Shown here: piece by piece, positions 26,993-35,389 of the stretch
How positions within the stretch are numbered: position 1 is the stretch's first letter
Layout of the letters: each line of letters starts with the position of its first letter
Assembly: GCA_963733845.1 (NCBI GenBank)
Contig: CAVTEM010000010.1
Coordinates: 62,001 to 126,000, forward strand
From: DATFQE01 sp963733845
Lineage (GTDB): Bacteria; Actinomycetota; Thermoleophilia; Gaiellales; Gaiellaceae
Reading direction: 5' to 3'
Length of the DNA: 64,000 bases
Position numbers and translations under genes: made by a program
Notes under the pieces: generated by a model
The model's database searches: none
What the model saw: the letters and a program-made list of their open reading frames with translations, nothing else
Told to the model about the DNA's origin: nothing

Positions 26993-28875
26993 CAGCGCAC
27001 GACCCCGATCTGCTCGGCGAAGCCGGGCACCGCGTCCGGCGCACAGGCGAGCACGAAGCGAACGTCCGCGCCCAGGTCCGCGACCTCGGCGGGCAAGCCG
27101 CTCCAGACCGCCATCTCCTCGATCGCGGCCGCGGCGCCGGTGCCGCCGACGTCGTGCACGAGCGAAAGCTCGGGCGCCGCCTGCCAGATCGTCCGGATCA
27201 GCGCCGCCTCCTCTGCAAGTAACAGACTGTTACTTGCTCCCCGAACCACGGCGACGGCGTCGCCGCTACGCCACTTCTGCGGGACGGCATGGACGTTCGG
27301 GACGAGGCCGACGCAGCCGACGATCGGGGTGGGCGGGATCGAGCGGCCGTCGGTGTCGTTGTAGAGCGAGACGTTGCCGGAGACGACCGGGATGCCGAGC
27401 GCCTCGGCGGCCTGCGCGATCCCTTCGATCGCCTGCTCCAGCTCCCAGCCGATCTCCGGCTTCTCGGGGTTGCCGAAGTTGAGACAGTCCGTCAGCGCGA
27501 GCGGCTCGCCGCCGGCGCAGGCGACGTTGCGGGCCGCGCCGAGCACCGCCAGCGCGCCTGCGCGGAACGGGTCGCGCTCGCCGAGCGGAGGGCCGTCGAG
27601 CGAGACCGCCAGCCCCCGGTCGGAAGGCCGGAGCCACAGCACGGCCGCGTCCAGGCCGGGCCGGCGCACCGTGCGCGAGCCGACGAGCTGGTCGTAGCGC
27701 TCGTAGATCCACGAGCGGCTGCGCCCGTCCGCGCCGAGTGCGGCGGGCTCCGTCCGACCCGGGGAGGTCTCGACCTCGTAGCGTGGGCACTCGTCGGTGA
27801 GGAAGGCGGCCGGGATCGCGCCGACGAGCTCGCCGTCGTGGAAGGCCCGCAGCTCCTCGGTGTCGGTGACCTCGCCGATCACCGCGTGCGCGAGCTCCCA
27901 CTTCGCGCAGACCGCCTCCGCCTGGGCGAGGCGGCCCGGCTCCACCACCGCGACCATTCGCTCCTGGCTCTCGGAGATCATGATCTCCCAGGGCTCGAGC
28001 TCCTCGCGCAGCGGGACGCGGTCGAGCTCGACGTCGACCCCGGCTCCGTCGCGCGCCATCTCCGAGAGCGAGGAGGCGAGGCCGGCCGCACCGCAGTCCT
28101 GCAGCGAGACGACCAGACCCTGCTCGACCAGCTCGAGGCTCGCCTCGATCAGCTTCTTGCCCATGAACGGGTCGCCGATCTGGACGGTCGGCCGCTTGTC
28201 GGCGTCCTCCTCGCCCAGCTCCTGGCTCGCCAGCACGCTCGCGCCGCCGATCCCGTCACGGCCGGTGGTCGAGCCGTAGAGCAGGATCGCGTTGCCGACC
28301 CCTCGCGCCCGTGCCTGCAGGACGCGCTCGGTCGGCAGCAGCCCGACGCACATGGCGTTGACGAGGCAGTTCCCGCGGTAGGCCGGGTCGAAGACGGCCT
28401 CGCCGCCGACGGTCGGCACGCCGACGCAGTTCCCGTAGTGGGCGATCCCGGACACGGCCCGCTCGAACGCCCAGTCGGCGTCGCCGAAGCGGAGGCCGTC
28501 CAGGAGCGCGATCGGCCGGGCGCCCATGGCGACGATGTCGCGCAGGATCCCGCCGACCCCGGTCGCGGCTCCCTGGAAGGGCTCGACGGCGGACGGGTGG
28601 TTGTGGCTCTCGACCTTGAAGGCGACGGCCATCCCCTCGCCGACGTCGATCACGCCGGCGTTCTCGCCGGGGCCTTGGAGCACGCGCTCACCGGCAGACG
28701 GCAGGCGCTTCAGCAACGGCGCCGAGTGCTTGTAGCCGCAGTGCTCCGACCAGAGCAGCGAGAAGACCGCCAGCTCGAAGTCGTTGGGCGCGCGTTCGAG
28801 CAGTTCGCTGATCCGCTCGAACTCACCGTCCGTGAGGCCGAGTTCGCGGTGGAGCGGCTGAGCGACCCTCGTCAG
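26992..28875 (-). CDS. purL: Phosphoribosylformylglycinamidine synthase subunit PurL (compact)
   Basis: ATP-dependent FGAM synthase of the small PurL type that works with PurS and PurQ (not in the window). Motifs are SLLWSEHCGYKHSAPLL, FKVESHNHPSAVEPFQGAATGVGG, GDPFMGKKLIEA and SVSLYND-type GNVSLYNDTDG. At about 627 residues it is shorter than the roughly 740 usual; the last domain stops soon after LVHDVGGTGAAAAIEEMA. The natural stop is supported by the TGATG overlap with purF. There is no ATG/GTG/TTG in frame near the start: a CTG at 28875, 7 nt after TAGACT, would begin TRVAQPLHRELGLTD. The ATG at 28879 is out of frame. Confidence 0.92.
   Translation of the reverse strand: MTRVAQPLHRELGLTDGEFERISELLERAPNDFELAVFSLLWSEHCGYKHSAPLLKRLPSAGERVLQGPGENAGVIDVGEGMAVAFKVESHNHPSAVEPFQGAATGVGGILRDIVAMGARPIALLDGLRFGDADWAFERAVSGIAHYGNCVGVPTVGGEAVFDPAYRGNCLVNAMCVGLLPTERVLQARARGVGNAILLYGSTTGRDGIGGASVLASQELGEEDADKRPTVQIGDPFMGKKLIEASLELVEQGLVVSLQDCGAAGLASSLSEMARDGAGVDVELDRVPLREELEPWEIMISESQERMVAVVEPGRLAQAEAVCAKWELAHAVIGEVTDTEELRAFHDGELVGAIPAAFLTDECPRYEVETSPGRTEPAALGADGRSRSWIYERYDQLVGSRTVRRPGLDAAVLWLRPSDRGLAVSLDGPPLGERDPFRAGALAVLGAARNVACAGGEPLALTDCLNFGNPEKPEIGWELEQAIEGIAQAAEALGIPVVSGNVSLYNDTDGRSIPPTPIVGCVGLVPNVHAVPQKWRSGDAVAVVRGASNSLLLAEEAALIRTIWQAAPELSLVHDVGGTGAAAAIEEMAVWSGLPAEVADLGADVRFVLACAPDAVPGFAEQIGVVR
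27216..27236. repeat. Near-perfect 21-bp palindrome inside purL
   Basis: CAAGTAACAG-A-CTGTTACTTG: two perfect 10-bp arms around one base, within purL coding sequence. It is strikingly AT-rich for the region and forces rare codons (AGT, TTA, CTT) in the segment ASNSLLLA. Confidence 0.7.
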
Positions 28876-28882
28876 ACATAGG

Positions 28883-28888
28883 AGTCTA
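28883..28888 (-). promoter_or_regulatory. -10 element (TAGACT) of purL-purF
   Basis: TAGACT on the minus strand; the CTG at 28875 lies 7 nt downstream, where a leaderless start would be expected. Confidence 0.42.
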
Positions 28889-28906
28889 AAGGCGCATGAG
28901 GACAGG

Positions 28907-28912
28907 TACGTT
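28907..28912 (+). promoter_or_regulatory. -10 element (TACGTT) of the EamA transporter gene
   Basis: TACGTT ends 6 nt before the GTG at 28919. Confidence 0.45.
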
Positions 28913-28918
28913 CCTTCG

Positions 28919-29830
28919 GTGACGCGGCGGTACGTCCCGCTTCTGCTCCTGTTGACAGCCCTCTGGGGCTCGTCGTTCCTCTTCATCGAGATCGCCCTCG
29001 ACGAGGTCGAGCCGAGCGTGCTGATGGTGCTCCGCCTGCTCGCGGCCGCGCTCGTCCTCGTCCCTGCGCTCGCGCTCGGAGCTGCCGGCAACGCACCCTT
29101 TGCGCAGCTCCGCGCCGGCTGGCGGCCGCTGGTCGTCCTCGGCGCGATCAACGCGGCGATCCCGTTCACGCTGATCGCGTGGGGCCAGCAGCACATCGAC
29201 TCGGGGATCGCGGCGATCGCGAACGCGTCGGCGCCGATCTTCGTGGCGCTGCTGGCGATCCGCTTCCGGCCGAGCGAGAAGGTCACCGGGTCGCGCGCCC
29301 TCGGAATCGCGGCGGGCCTCGTCGGCGTCGCGGTGCTGGCCGGCGGGAATCCGGAGGGCGGCTGGTGGGCGGTGGTCGGGACGCTGGCCGTCGTGGCCGC
29401 TGCCTTCATGTACGCGGTCGGCGCCCTCTACGGCCAGACGCACGTCGAGCACCTCGAGCCGATCCTGCTCATCTCCGGCTCGACGCTCGCCGGTGCCGTC
29501 CTTCTGCTCCCCCTCGCAGCGGCGCAGGCGCCCGGTTCGTTTCCGGGCTGGGAGGTCTGGGTCGCCGTCGTCGCGCTCGGGATAGGCGGCGTGGCGATCG
29601 GGCAGTTCGTCTTCTACGTGATGCTCGAGGTGCACGGCTCGACCAGGACGGCGCTCGTCGCCTACCTGCTGCCGGGGATGGCGCTCGTCCTGGGAATCGT
29701 CTTCCTCGACGAGCCGCTGACAATCGCCGCGGTCGTGGGGCTCGCGCTCGTGCTGCTCGGCGTCGCGCTCGGCTCCGGGCTGCTGAAACCCTCGCGCCGC
29801 GGAGAGCCCGCGACCGTACCCGCGCCGTGA
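28919..29830 (+). CDS. EamA/DMT-superfamily transporter
   Basis: 303 residues with ten predicted membrane helices in two EamA repeats. The first opens with LTALWGSSFLFIEIALDEVEP and contains APIFVALLAI; the second opens after VVAAAFMYAVGALYG and ends with LPGMALVLGIVFLDEPLT, the standard second-repeat signature. Likely an exporter of amino acids or metabolites; substrate unknown. Leaderless GTG behind TACGTT. Its stop overlaps the GNAT start by 4 nt (GTGA). Confidence 0.92.
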   Translation: MTRRYVPLLLLLTALWGSSFLFIEIALDEVEPSVLMVLRLLAAALVLVPALALGAAGNAPFAQLRAGWRPLVVLGAINAAIPFTLIAWGQQHIDSGIAAIANASAPIFVALLAIRFRPSEKVTGSRALGIAAGLVGVAVLAGGNPEGGWWAVVGTLAVVAAAFMYAVGALYGQTHVEHLEPILLISGSTLAGAVLLLPLAAAQAPGSFPGWEVWVAVVALGIGGVAIGQFVFYVMLEVHGSTRTALVAYLLPGMALVLGIVFLDEPLTIAAVVGLALVLLGVALGSGLLKPSRRGEPATVPAP

Positions 29831-30337
29831 ACGTCGCGATTCGGCGGGCGGAGCTCCGCGACCTCGACTTCATGGTCGAGCTGTTCGGCCACGAGGAGGT
29901 GGGGCCGTTCCTCGCCGCAGTCCGCGTGCGCGACCGGGACGGCCTGCGCGAGGAGATCGAGCGCTCACTGGCCGAGCCGGAGGAATTCGGCCGCTTCCTG
30001 ATCGAGGTGGACGGCGTCCGGGCCGGCGCGATGGGCTTCACGGTCGTGAATCGGCGCAGCCGCATCGCCGACCTCGGCGGGTCTCGCCGTCCATCCCGAC
30101 TTCCGCGGCCGCCGGGTTGCGGACGAGGCGGCCATGCTGTTCCAACGCCACCTGCTGCTCGACCTCGGCTACCACCGACTGCAGATGGAGATCTACGGCT
30201 TCAACGAGCGCGCCCAGGCCCACGCCGAGCGGGCCGGCTGGGTGCGCGAGGGCGTCAGGCGCCGCGCCTACGACCGCGACGGCGAGTGGGAGGACGGCGT
30301 CCTCTACGGGATCGTGCGGGAAGACCTCGAGCCCTAG
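29827..30337 (+). CDS. GNAT family N-acetyltransferase, one frameshift
   Basis: About 169 residues. The first frame gives VAIRRAELRDLDFMVELFG through MGFTVVNRRSRIADLGG. After one extra base near 30082 the next frame continues with LAVHPDFRGRRVADEAA (acetyl-CoA loop) and YGFNERAQAHAERAGWVREG (motif B, RimI/RimJ type) to the stop at 30337. Translationally coupled to the EamA gene. Substrate unknown. Confidence 0.82.
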
Positions 30338-31662
30338 CGTGTCCCGACTGTCGAGACGAGCCCGGTCTGCGCGTCGACGCGCCTGATCGACGTGCTCGCC
30401 ATGGCCGCGAACAGCAGGTCGCCGTCCGGGGCGAGCGCCAGTCCGCCCGGGCCGCCGATGGCGGTCTGCGGCGCAGGGCGACCGTCCGGGCCGGGCGCCG
30501 GGTCGCCGTTGCCGGCGACCGTCGTGATCACGCCGTCGAGCCCGATTCGCCGGATGCGGTTGTTGAAGAAGTCGCCGAACACCAGCGTGCCTCCCGGCTC
30601 GCGGACGACCGTGCTCGGGTTCTGGAGCGTCGCAGACCGAGCGGGCCCGCCGTCGCCGCCGTAGCCGGCGCTCCCGGTGCCGGCGACCGTGTCGATCACA
30701 CCGGTGCCGAGGTCGATGCGCCGGACCTTGTGGTTGAACGAGTCGCCGAGGTACAGCAAGCCGTCGGCCGTGGGCGCCAGCCCGTGGGTCGCGTTGACAC
30801 GCGCACGCACGGCCGGGCCGCCGTCGCCGCTCGAGCCGGGTGGGCCGTCGCCCGCGATCGTCGTCAGGACGCCGGTGGCGGCGTCGACGCGGCTGATGCG
30901 GTGCGCGTTCCGGATCCCGAGCTGCTCGTCGTCGACCTCCGCGAGGTAGAGGGTCCCCTGCGGGTCGACGGCGACGGCGAGGACGTAGCCGAGGCTTGCG
31001 GCCGTCGCCGGGCCGCCGTCGCCGTGCGGCCCGACGCGGTTGGTGCCGGCCACCGTCGAGATCAGCCCGGTGGCGGCGTCGACCTTGCGGACCTTGTGCC
31101 CGGTCGCGATGTAGACGTCGCCGTCTGCGCCGAGCGCGACATCACGCGGGAAGTCCAGCCGGGCGCGGAGCGCCGGCCCGCCGTCGCCGGTGTCGCCTTT
31201 GACGCCGGTCCCGGCGAACGGCTCGATCCGCCCGCTCGCCACGGACATCCGGAAGACCCGTTCGCCGCGCGTGTCCGAGACGTAGAGCGTGTCGCCTGCG
31301 AGCGCGATGCCCGCCGGCTGCAAGAAGCGGTAGCGCGGCGGCGGAGCCGGCCGCACGGTGACGGCACCGGCTGCGACGGCCCGCCTGCCCAGTCGAACCT
31401 CGTAGCGCCAGCGACCGGGGGCGCGGAACGTGATCCCGAAGCGCCAGACCCCGCGGCCGACACGGCGGGCCACGAGGGCCCGTCGAACGCCGCCGCGCCG
31501 GAGCTGTAGCGCCGGCCTCGGGGTGCTCGGGGAGACGCGAACCGTCGCCTGCCAGATCCGGCCGATGACCGCCGTCCGCGGTGCCGCGACCCGGGCCGTC
31601 GGCCGCTCGGCGGACGGTTCCGAGGCGATCGACAGGACGAGTAGGACGAGGAGAAGTAGCAC
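30334..31662 (-). CDS. Secreted NHL-type beta-propeller protein
   Basis: 442 residues. The hydrophobic start LLLLVLLVLSIASEPSA is a signal peptide or anchor. A beta-sandwich-like region (about 25-105) comes next, then six or so NHL-type blades, each carrying a VAGTG..G..GDGGPA element and a following DVYIATG, LYLAEVD or LYLGDS strand. It probably binds a ligand or cell-wall partner outside the membrane; an enzymatic role cannot be excluded. It lies directly downstream of a MarR gene, and its GTG start at 31662 falls inside the first of two operator-like repeats. Confidence 0.85.
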   Translation of the reverse strand: MLLLLVLLVLSIASEPSAERPTARVAAPRTAVIGRIWQATVRVSPSTPRPALQLRRGGVRRALVARRVGRGVWRFGITFRAPGRWRYEVRLGRRAVAAGAVTVRPAPPPRYRFLQPAGIALAGDTLYVSDTRGERVFRMSVASGRIEPFAGTGVKGDTGDGGPALRARLDFPRDVALGADGDVYIATGHKVRKVDAATGLISTVAGTNRVGPHGDGGPATAASLGYVLAVAVDPQGTLYLAEVDDEQLGIRNAHRISRVDAATGVLTTIAGDGPPGSSGDGGPAVRARVNATHGLAPTADGLLYLGDSFNHKVRRIDLGTGVIDTVAGTGSAGYGGDGGPARSATLQNPSTVVREPGGTLVFGDFFNNRIRRIGLDGVITTVAGNGDPAPGPDGRPAPQTAIGGPGGLALAPDGDLLFAAMASTSIRRVDAQTGLVSTVGTR

Positions 31663-31696
31663 GAAGCCGTGCTACTTTACCACGAAACCGTGCTAC
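31660..31696. promoter_or_regulatory. Two 16-bp direct repeats, 21 bp apart, likely MarR operator
   Basis: CACGAAGCCGTGCTAC (31660-31675) and CACGAAACCGTGCTAC (31681-31696) differ at one base and have a 21-bp period, two helical turns. With the preceding GTAG, the first forms an inverted repeat GTAGCACG-N4-CGTGCTAC. They span the NHL start codon and the end of the MarR gene. Confidence 0.6.
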
Positions 31697-32133
31697 CTCA
31701 AGAGAGCGCGGAGTGCGTCGTCGATCTCTCCGACCGCCTCGATCGCCTCGCCGATCGGATGGCCGAGCTCGCGTTCCAGCTCCTGTTCGATCTTTCGAAC
31801 GATCGGCGCCGCGCGCCCGGTCAGCTCTACTCCCGCGGGCGTGATCGCGAGTAGGTACGACCGCCGGTCGTCCGGGTTCGGCACCCGCTCCGCGTAGCCT
31901 CGTTCGACGAGGCGCTGAACGGCGTCCAGCATCGTGGTCGTGGGCAGCGCGAACTCGCGGGCGAGGTCGGTCGGCGTGACCGGCCCGAACACGCGGATGA
32001 AGCTGAGCAGCCCGTAGGCCTCGTCCTCCAGCCCGGCCGCGCGGCGCTCACGCTCGAAGAGCTCGCTGAAGAGCTTGCTCGCGACGTGGAGCTCGTAGAG
32101 CAGGCTCAAGCGCGGGCGGCCTGCTCCTGGCAC
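31693..32133 (-). CDS. MarR-family transcriptional regulator
   Basis: 146 residues of winged-helix fold: a dimerisation helix at the start (LSLLYELHVASKLFSELFE), then TPTDLAREFALPTTTMLDAVQRLVERGYAER as the recognition helix and wing, and NPDDRRSYLLAITPAG as the classic MarR wing. The GTG start at 32133 is leaderless behind TAGACT, which overlaps the hexosaminidase stop. It probably controls the downstream propeller gene through the repeats at 31660-31696. The inducer is unknown. Confidence 0.9.
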   Translation of the reverse strand: MPGAGRPRLSLLYELHVASKLFSELFERERRAAGLEDEAYGLLSFIRVFGPVTPTDLAREFALPTTTMLDAVQRLVERGYAERVPNPDDRRSYLLAITPAGVELTGRAAPIVRKIEQELERELGHPIGEAIEAVGEIDDALRALLR

Positions 32134-32141
32134 GGGTGCGG

Positions 32142-32147
32142 AGTCTA
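32142..32147 (-). promoter_or_regulatory. -10 element (TAGACT) of the MarR gene
   Basis: TAGACT on the minus strand ends 8 nt before the GTG at 32133 and includes the stop codon of the upstream gene. Confidence 0.45.
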
Positions 32148-33545
32148 GTTGCCGCCCGCGAGGACTTCGAACGCCGCCTCGAGGCTGGCGCGCCCGGCTC
32201 CGTGCGTGGCCACGACTGCGGCAACGCCTTCGGGACGCCAGGTCGGCACGCCCGTCTCCACGACAACCGCATCGGGCCTCGTGGCCGCGACCGGCTCGAC
32301 GATGCTGCGCTGCCAGCCGTGGCGGCCGGCGTCTTGCAGCACGACCACGAGCGGGCGTCCGTCCAGCTCGGGCGCGTCGTCGTCCGGGCCCACCCGCCGG
32401 ACCTCGGCGTTCGGCCACCGGCCCGCGACGACGTCGCCCAGCCAGCGGGCGCGCGGGCCGGCCGCGACGTTCGGTGTGGGGACGAGCTCGAGCACGAGCG
32501 GGTTGGCGCCGATGTGCGGATCGCCCTCGACACGGAGTGCCCTCCGCGCCGCATCGGCCGCCGACGAGCCACGCGGAACCCCGTTCGGCGTGGCCATCCC
32601 GAGGCCGATTTGGGCGAGGCGGGTCGTTGCCGCCACCAACCGCTCCTCGGAGAGTCGGCCGCCTTCGAGCGCCGCGACGACCGCGGCATGGACGGGCCCG
32701 AGCGGCAGGTCATGCCCCAGGCAGATCGCGTCGACGCCCGCCTCGAGCGCGCGCACCGCCGCCTCCTCGGCTCCGACGAGTGCGGCGACCGCGCGCATCT
32801 CGACGGCGTCGCTGATGATCGCGCCCTCGAAGCCGAGCTCCTCGCGGAGGAGCCGGATCGCGGCCGGGTTGATCGTCGCGGGATCGTCGCCGAGCTCGGG
32901 CACGACCACGTGCGCGGTCATCACCGCAGAGACGCTCGAGGTGATCGCGGCGCGGAACGGAGCGAGATGGTCGGCGAGGTTGCCGGCGGCGACGGGCAGC
33001 TCGAGGTGCGAGTCCGCATTCGTGTCGCCGTGCCCCGGGAAGTGCTTGGCGCAGGCTGCGACTCCCGCGCTCTGCAGCCCCGCCACGAAGGCTGCGACGT
33101 GCCGGCCGACCAGCTCCGGCTCGGAGCCGAAGGAGCGGACGCCGATCACGGGGTTGTCCGGGTTGGTGTTCACGTCCGCGACCGGGGCGAAGTCGAGGTT
33201 GACGCCGACGTGTGCCAGCTCGGCTCCCATCGCCGCCGCGACCGAGCGGGTGAGCTCCACGTCGTCGACCACGCCCAGCGCGAGGTGGCCCGGGTAGGAG
33301 CTGCCGGTCGCCGCCTCGAGCCGCGTGACGTCCCCGCCCTCCTCGTCCGTCGCGATCAGCACCCCGGATCGGGCAGCTTCGAGTCGGGCCGTCAGCTGCG
33401 CGAGTTGCTCGCGATCTCGGATGTTCTTGCCGAACAGAACGACGCCGCCCAGCCCTTCCTCGATCCTGCGCAGGAGCTCAGCTGGGGCTTCGTGCCCGTC
33501 GAAGCCAGGCAGGAGGCAGGCGAGCGCGAGCCGCTCGAGGCTCAT
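32145..33545 (-). CDS. nagZ: Beta-N-acetylhexosaminidase, glycoside hydrolase family 3 (NagZ-type)
   Basis: 466 residues. A GH3 TIM barrel contains the NagZ signature KHFPGHGDTNADSHLELP, whose Asp-His dyad serves as acid/base. Other landmarks are GVVLFGKNI, IATDEEGGDVTRL, LDFAPVADVNTNPDNPVIGVRSFG, and a likely nucleophile Asp in AIISDAVEM. A C-terminal (alpha/beta) domain of about 130 residues makes it longer than E. coli NagZ. No signal peptide is visible, so it would release GlcNAc from imported disaccharides or muropeptides in the cytoplasm. The ATG overlaps the permease stop by 4 nt. It is the last gene of the amino-sugar transport unit. Confidence 0.93.
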   Translation of the reverse strand: MSLERLALACLLPGFDGHEAPAELLRRIEEGLGGVVLFGKNIRDREQLAQLTARLEAARSGVLIATDEEGGDVTRLEAATGSSYPGHLALGVVDDVELTRSVAAAMGAELAHVGVNLDFAPVADVNTNPDNPVIGVRSFGSEPELVGRHVAAFVAGLQSAGVAACAKHFPGHGDTNADSHLELPVAAGNLADHLAPFRAAITSSVSAVMTAHVVVPELGDDPATINPAAIRLLREELGFEGAIISDAVEMRAVAALVGAEEAAVRALEAGVDAICLGHDLPLGPVHAAVVAALEGGRLSEERLVAATTRLAQIGLGMATPNGVPRGSSAADAARRALRVEGDPHIGANPLVLELVPTPNVAAGPRARWLGDVVAGRWPNAEVRRVGPDDDAPELDGRPLVVVLQDAGRHGWQRSIVEPVAATRPDAVVVETGVPTWRPEGVAAVVATHGAGRASLEAAFEVLAGGN

Positions 33546-34372
33546 CCGCGGACGGCGCCGGCGGTGAGCCCGAACGCGATCTTGCGGTGCACGAGCACGA
33601 AGAAGACGACCACCGGCAGCGCGGTCAGCGAGGCTGCCGCCATCAGCGGCCCCCACTCGGTCCCGCGCAGCGTCGTGAACGAGGCGAGCCAGACGGGCAG
33701 CGTCTGATTGTCCTGGCTCTGCAGCAGGACGTAGGCGATGATGAACTCGTTCCAGACCTGAATGAAGGCGAAGATCGAGGTCGCCACCAGGCCGGGCGCC
33801 ACGAGCGGGAGCAGGATGCGGACGAACGCGCCGAAGCGGGTCGAGCCGTCCACCATCGCCGCCTCCTCGAGCTCCCTGGGGACGCCGAGCATGAAGCCGC
33901 GCAGCGTCCAGACGCAGAAGGGCAGCACGAAGGTCAGGTAGGTGACGACGACGCCGGTGAGCTTGTCCACCTGTCCCGCGCGGCTGAGCAGGATGTACAG
34001 CGGGATGATCAGCGCGTTCAGCGGCACCATCTGGACGCCGATGATCACGATCACGAATGCCGCGCGGCCGTAGAAGCGGAACTTCGCCAGCGCGAGCGCG
34101 GCGAGGAAGGCGAGCACCATCGAGAGCGTCGTCACGGCGATCACGACGATCAGGCTGTTGAGCACGCTCGACCAGAAGTTGGGCCGGTTGAGCGCGTTCT
34201 CGAAGTTCGAGACCGTCGCGGGGGAGGGGAAGAACTCGGGCGTGAAGCTGAGGATCTCGAAGGGCCGCTTGAACGCCGTCGAGACCATCCAGTAGACCGG
34301 GAACACCATCACGACGAACACGGCCAGGCCGAGCAGGTTCACGCCGATCCTGCCCACGCGCTTGCGCGTCAC
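33542..34372 (-). CDS. Carbohydrate ABC transporter permease (MalG family)
   Basis: 276 residues with six predicted helices. The EAA loop ELEEAAMVDGSTRFGAFVRILLP contacts the ATPase. The N-terminal PVYWMVSTAFK and the C-terminal FGLTAGAVRG are typical MalG ends. Its GTG overlaps the upstream permease stop by 4 nt. With 34369-35346 it forms the membrane channel of the putative amino-sugar importer; the ATPase partner is probably 40736-41923. Confidence 0.93.
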   Translation of the reverse strand: MTRKRVGRIGVNLLGLAVFVVMVFPVYWMVSTAFKRPFEILSFTPEFFPSPATVSNFENALNRPNFWSSVLNSLIVVIAVTTLSMVLAFLAALALAKFRFYGRAAFVIVIIGVQMVPLNALIIPLYILLSRAGQVDKLTGVVVTYLTFVLPFCVWTLRGFMLGVPRELEEAAMVDGSTRFGAFVRILLPLVAPGLVATSIFAFIQVWNEFIIAYVLLQSQDNQTLPVWLASFTTLRGTEWGPLMAAASLTALPVVVFFVLVHRKIAFGLTAGAVRG

Positions 34373-35346
34373 CGCTTGACCTCCCCGATTCGCACCATCT
34401 CGCGGAGGTAGAAGAAGGTGACGACGAGCATGATCGCCACCATCAGGACGGCGATCGCCGAGCCCAGGCCGTACTGCTGGATCCTGAACGACTCGACGAA
34501 GGCGTAGACCGCGATCAGGAAGTACTCGTCCGCGGGCTGGCCGCCGCGCGCGATCCAGATCTGGTTGAAGACCTGGAAGTCCCAGATGATCGAGAGGCTG
34601 GTCAGGATCACGAAGATCGGCTTCAGCAGCGGCACCGTGATGTCGCGGAAGATCCGGGCCGGGCCGGCGCCGTCGAGCGCGGCCGCCTCGACCAGGTCCT
34701 TCGGCACCTGGGTCAGCCCGGCGAAGACGGTGATCGCGACGAAGGGGATCGCGCCCCAGACGACGATCGCGCCGATGATCATGAAGCCGGTCAGCGAGTT
34801 CTCGAACCAGTCGTGGTGGAGGTGGTCGCCCAGGTGGAGCTCGGTGAGCAGGTAGTTCACGACTCCGAACTCGAAGTCGAACATCCAGATCCAGATGTTC
34901 ACCGCGACCACGACGGGCATCGCCCAGACGAGCACGAGCCCGGTCGTGAGCAGGAGGCGCATGAACGAGCCGAGCTGCGCGAGCAGGAGCGCGACCAGCG
35001 TCCCGAAGACCATCGTCAGCGTCACGCAGACCGCGGTGAAGACGGCCGTCCGCACCAGCACGTCCGCGAACTGCGAGTCGCGCAGGATCGTGGAGTAGTT
35101 GTCGAGCCCGACCCAGACGCCCTCGTGGCGGATCAGCTCGAACAGGCCGTACTGCTGGAACGAGAGCGAGACGAGCAGGTAGAGCGGATAGGCCAGCACC
35201 GCGACGATGACCGCCACCGCCGGGGCGAGCAGCAGGTAGGGGACGGCCCCGCGGCCGACGCGGGTGCCGAGACGACGACGCCGCCGGGCCTGGAGGGAAG
35301 CGGCCCGGCGGCGGTCGTCCGAGCGGGCAGCAGGAGCGTGGCTCAC
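34369..35346 (-). CDS. Carbohydrate ABC transporter permease (MalF family)
   Basis: 325 residues. An Arg-rich cytoplasmic N-terminus precedes six helices. The EAA loop DLVEAAALDGAGPARIFRDI is the ATPase docking site. PYLLLAPAVAVIV and NYSTILRDSQF are typical of this permease class. It starts at GTG 35346 and lies between the binding protein and the second permease. Confidence 0.93.
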   Translation of the reverse strand: MSHAPAARSDDRRRAASLQARRRRRLGTRVGRGAVPYLLLAPAVAVIVAVLAYPLYLLVSLSFQQYGLFELIRHEGVWVGLDNYSTILRDSQFADVLVRTAVFTAVCVTLTMVFGTLVALLLAQLGSFMRLLLTTGLVLVWAMPVVVAVNIWIWMFDFEFGVVNYLLTELHLGDHLHHDWFENSLTGFMIIGAIVVWGAIPFVAITVFAGLTQVPKDLVEAAALDGAGPARIFRDITVPLLKPIFVILTSLSIIWDFQVFNQIWIARGGQPADEYFLIAVYAFVESFRIQQYGLGSAIAVLMVAIMLVVTFFYLREMVRIGEVKR

Positions 35347-35389
35347 GACGGAGCGAGTCTCGCTCTTGCCCGAGGGGGCTCAAGTGCGA

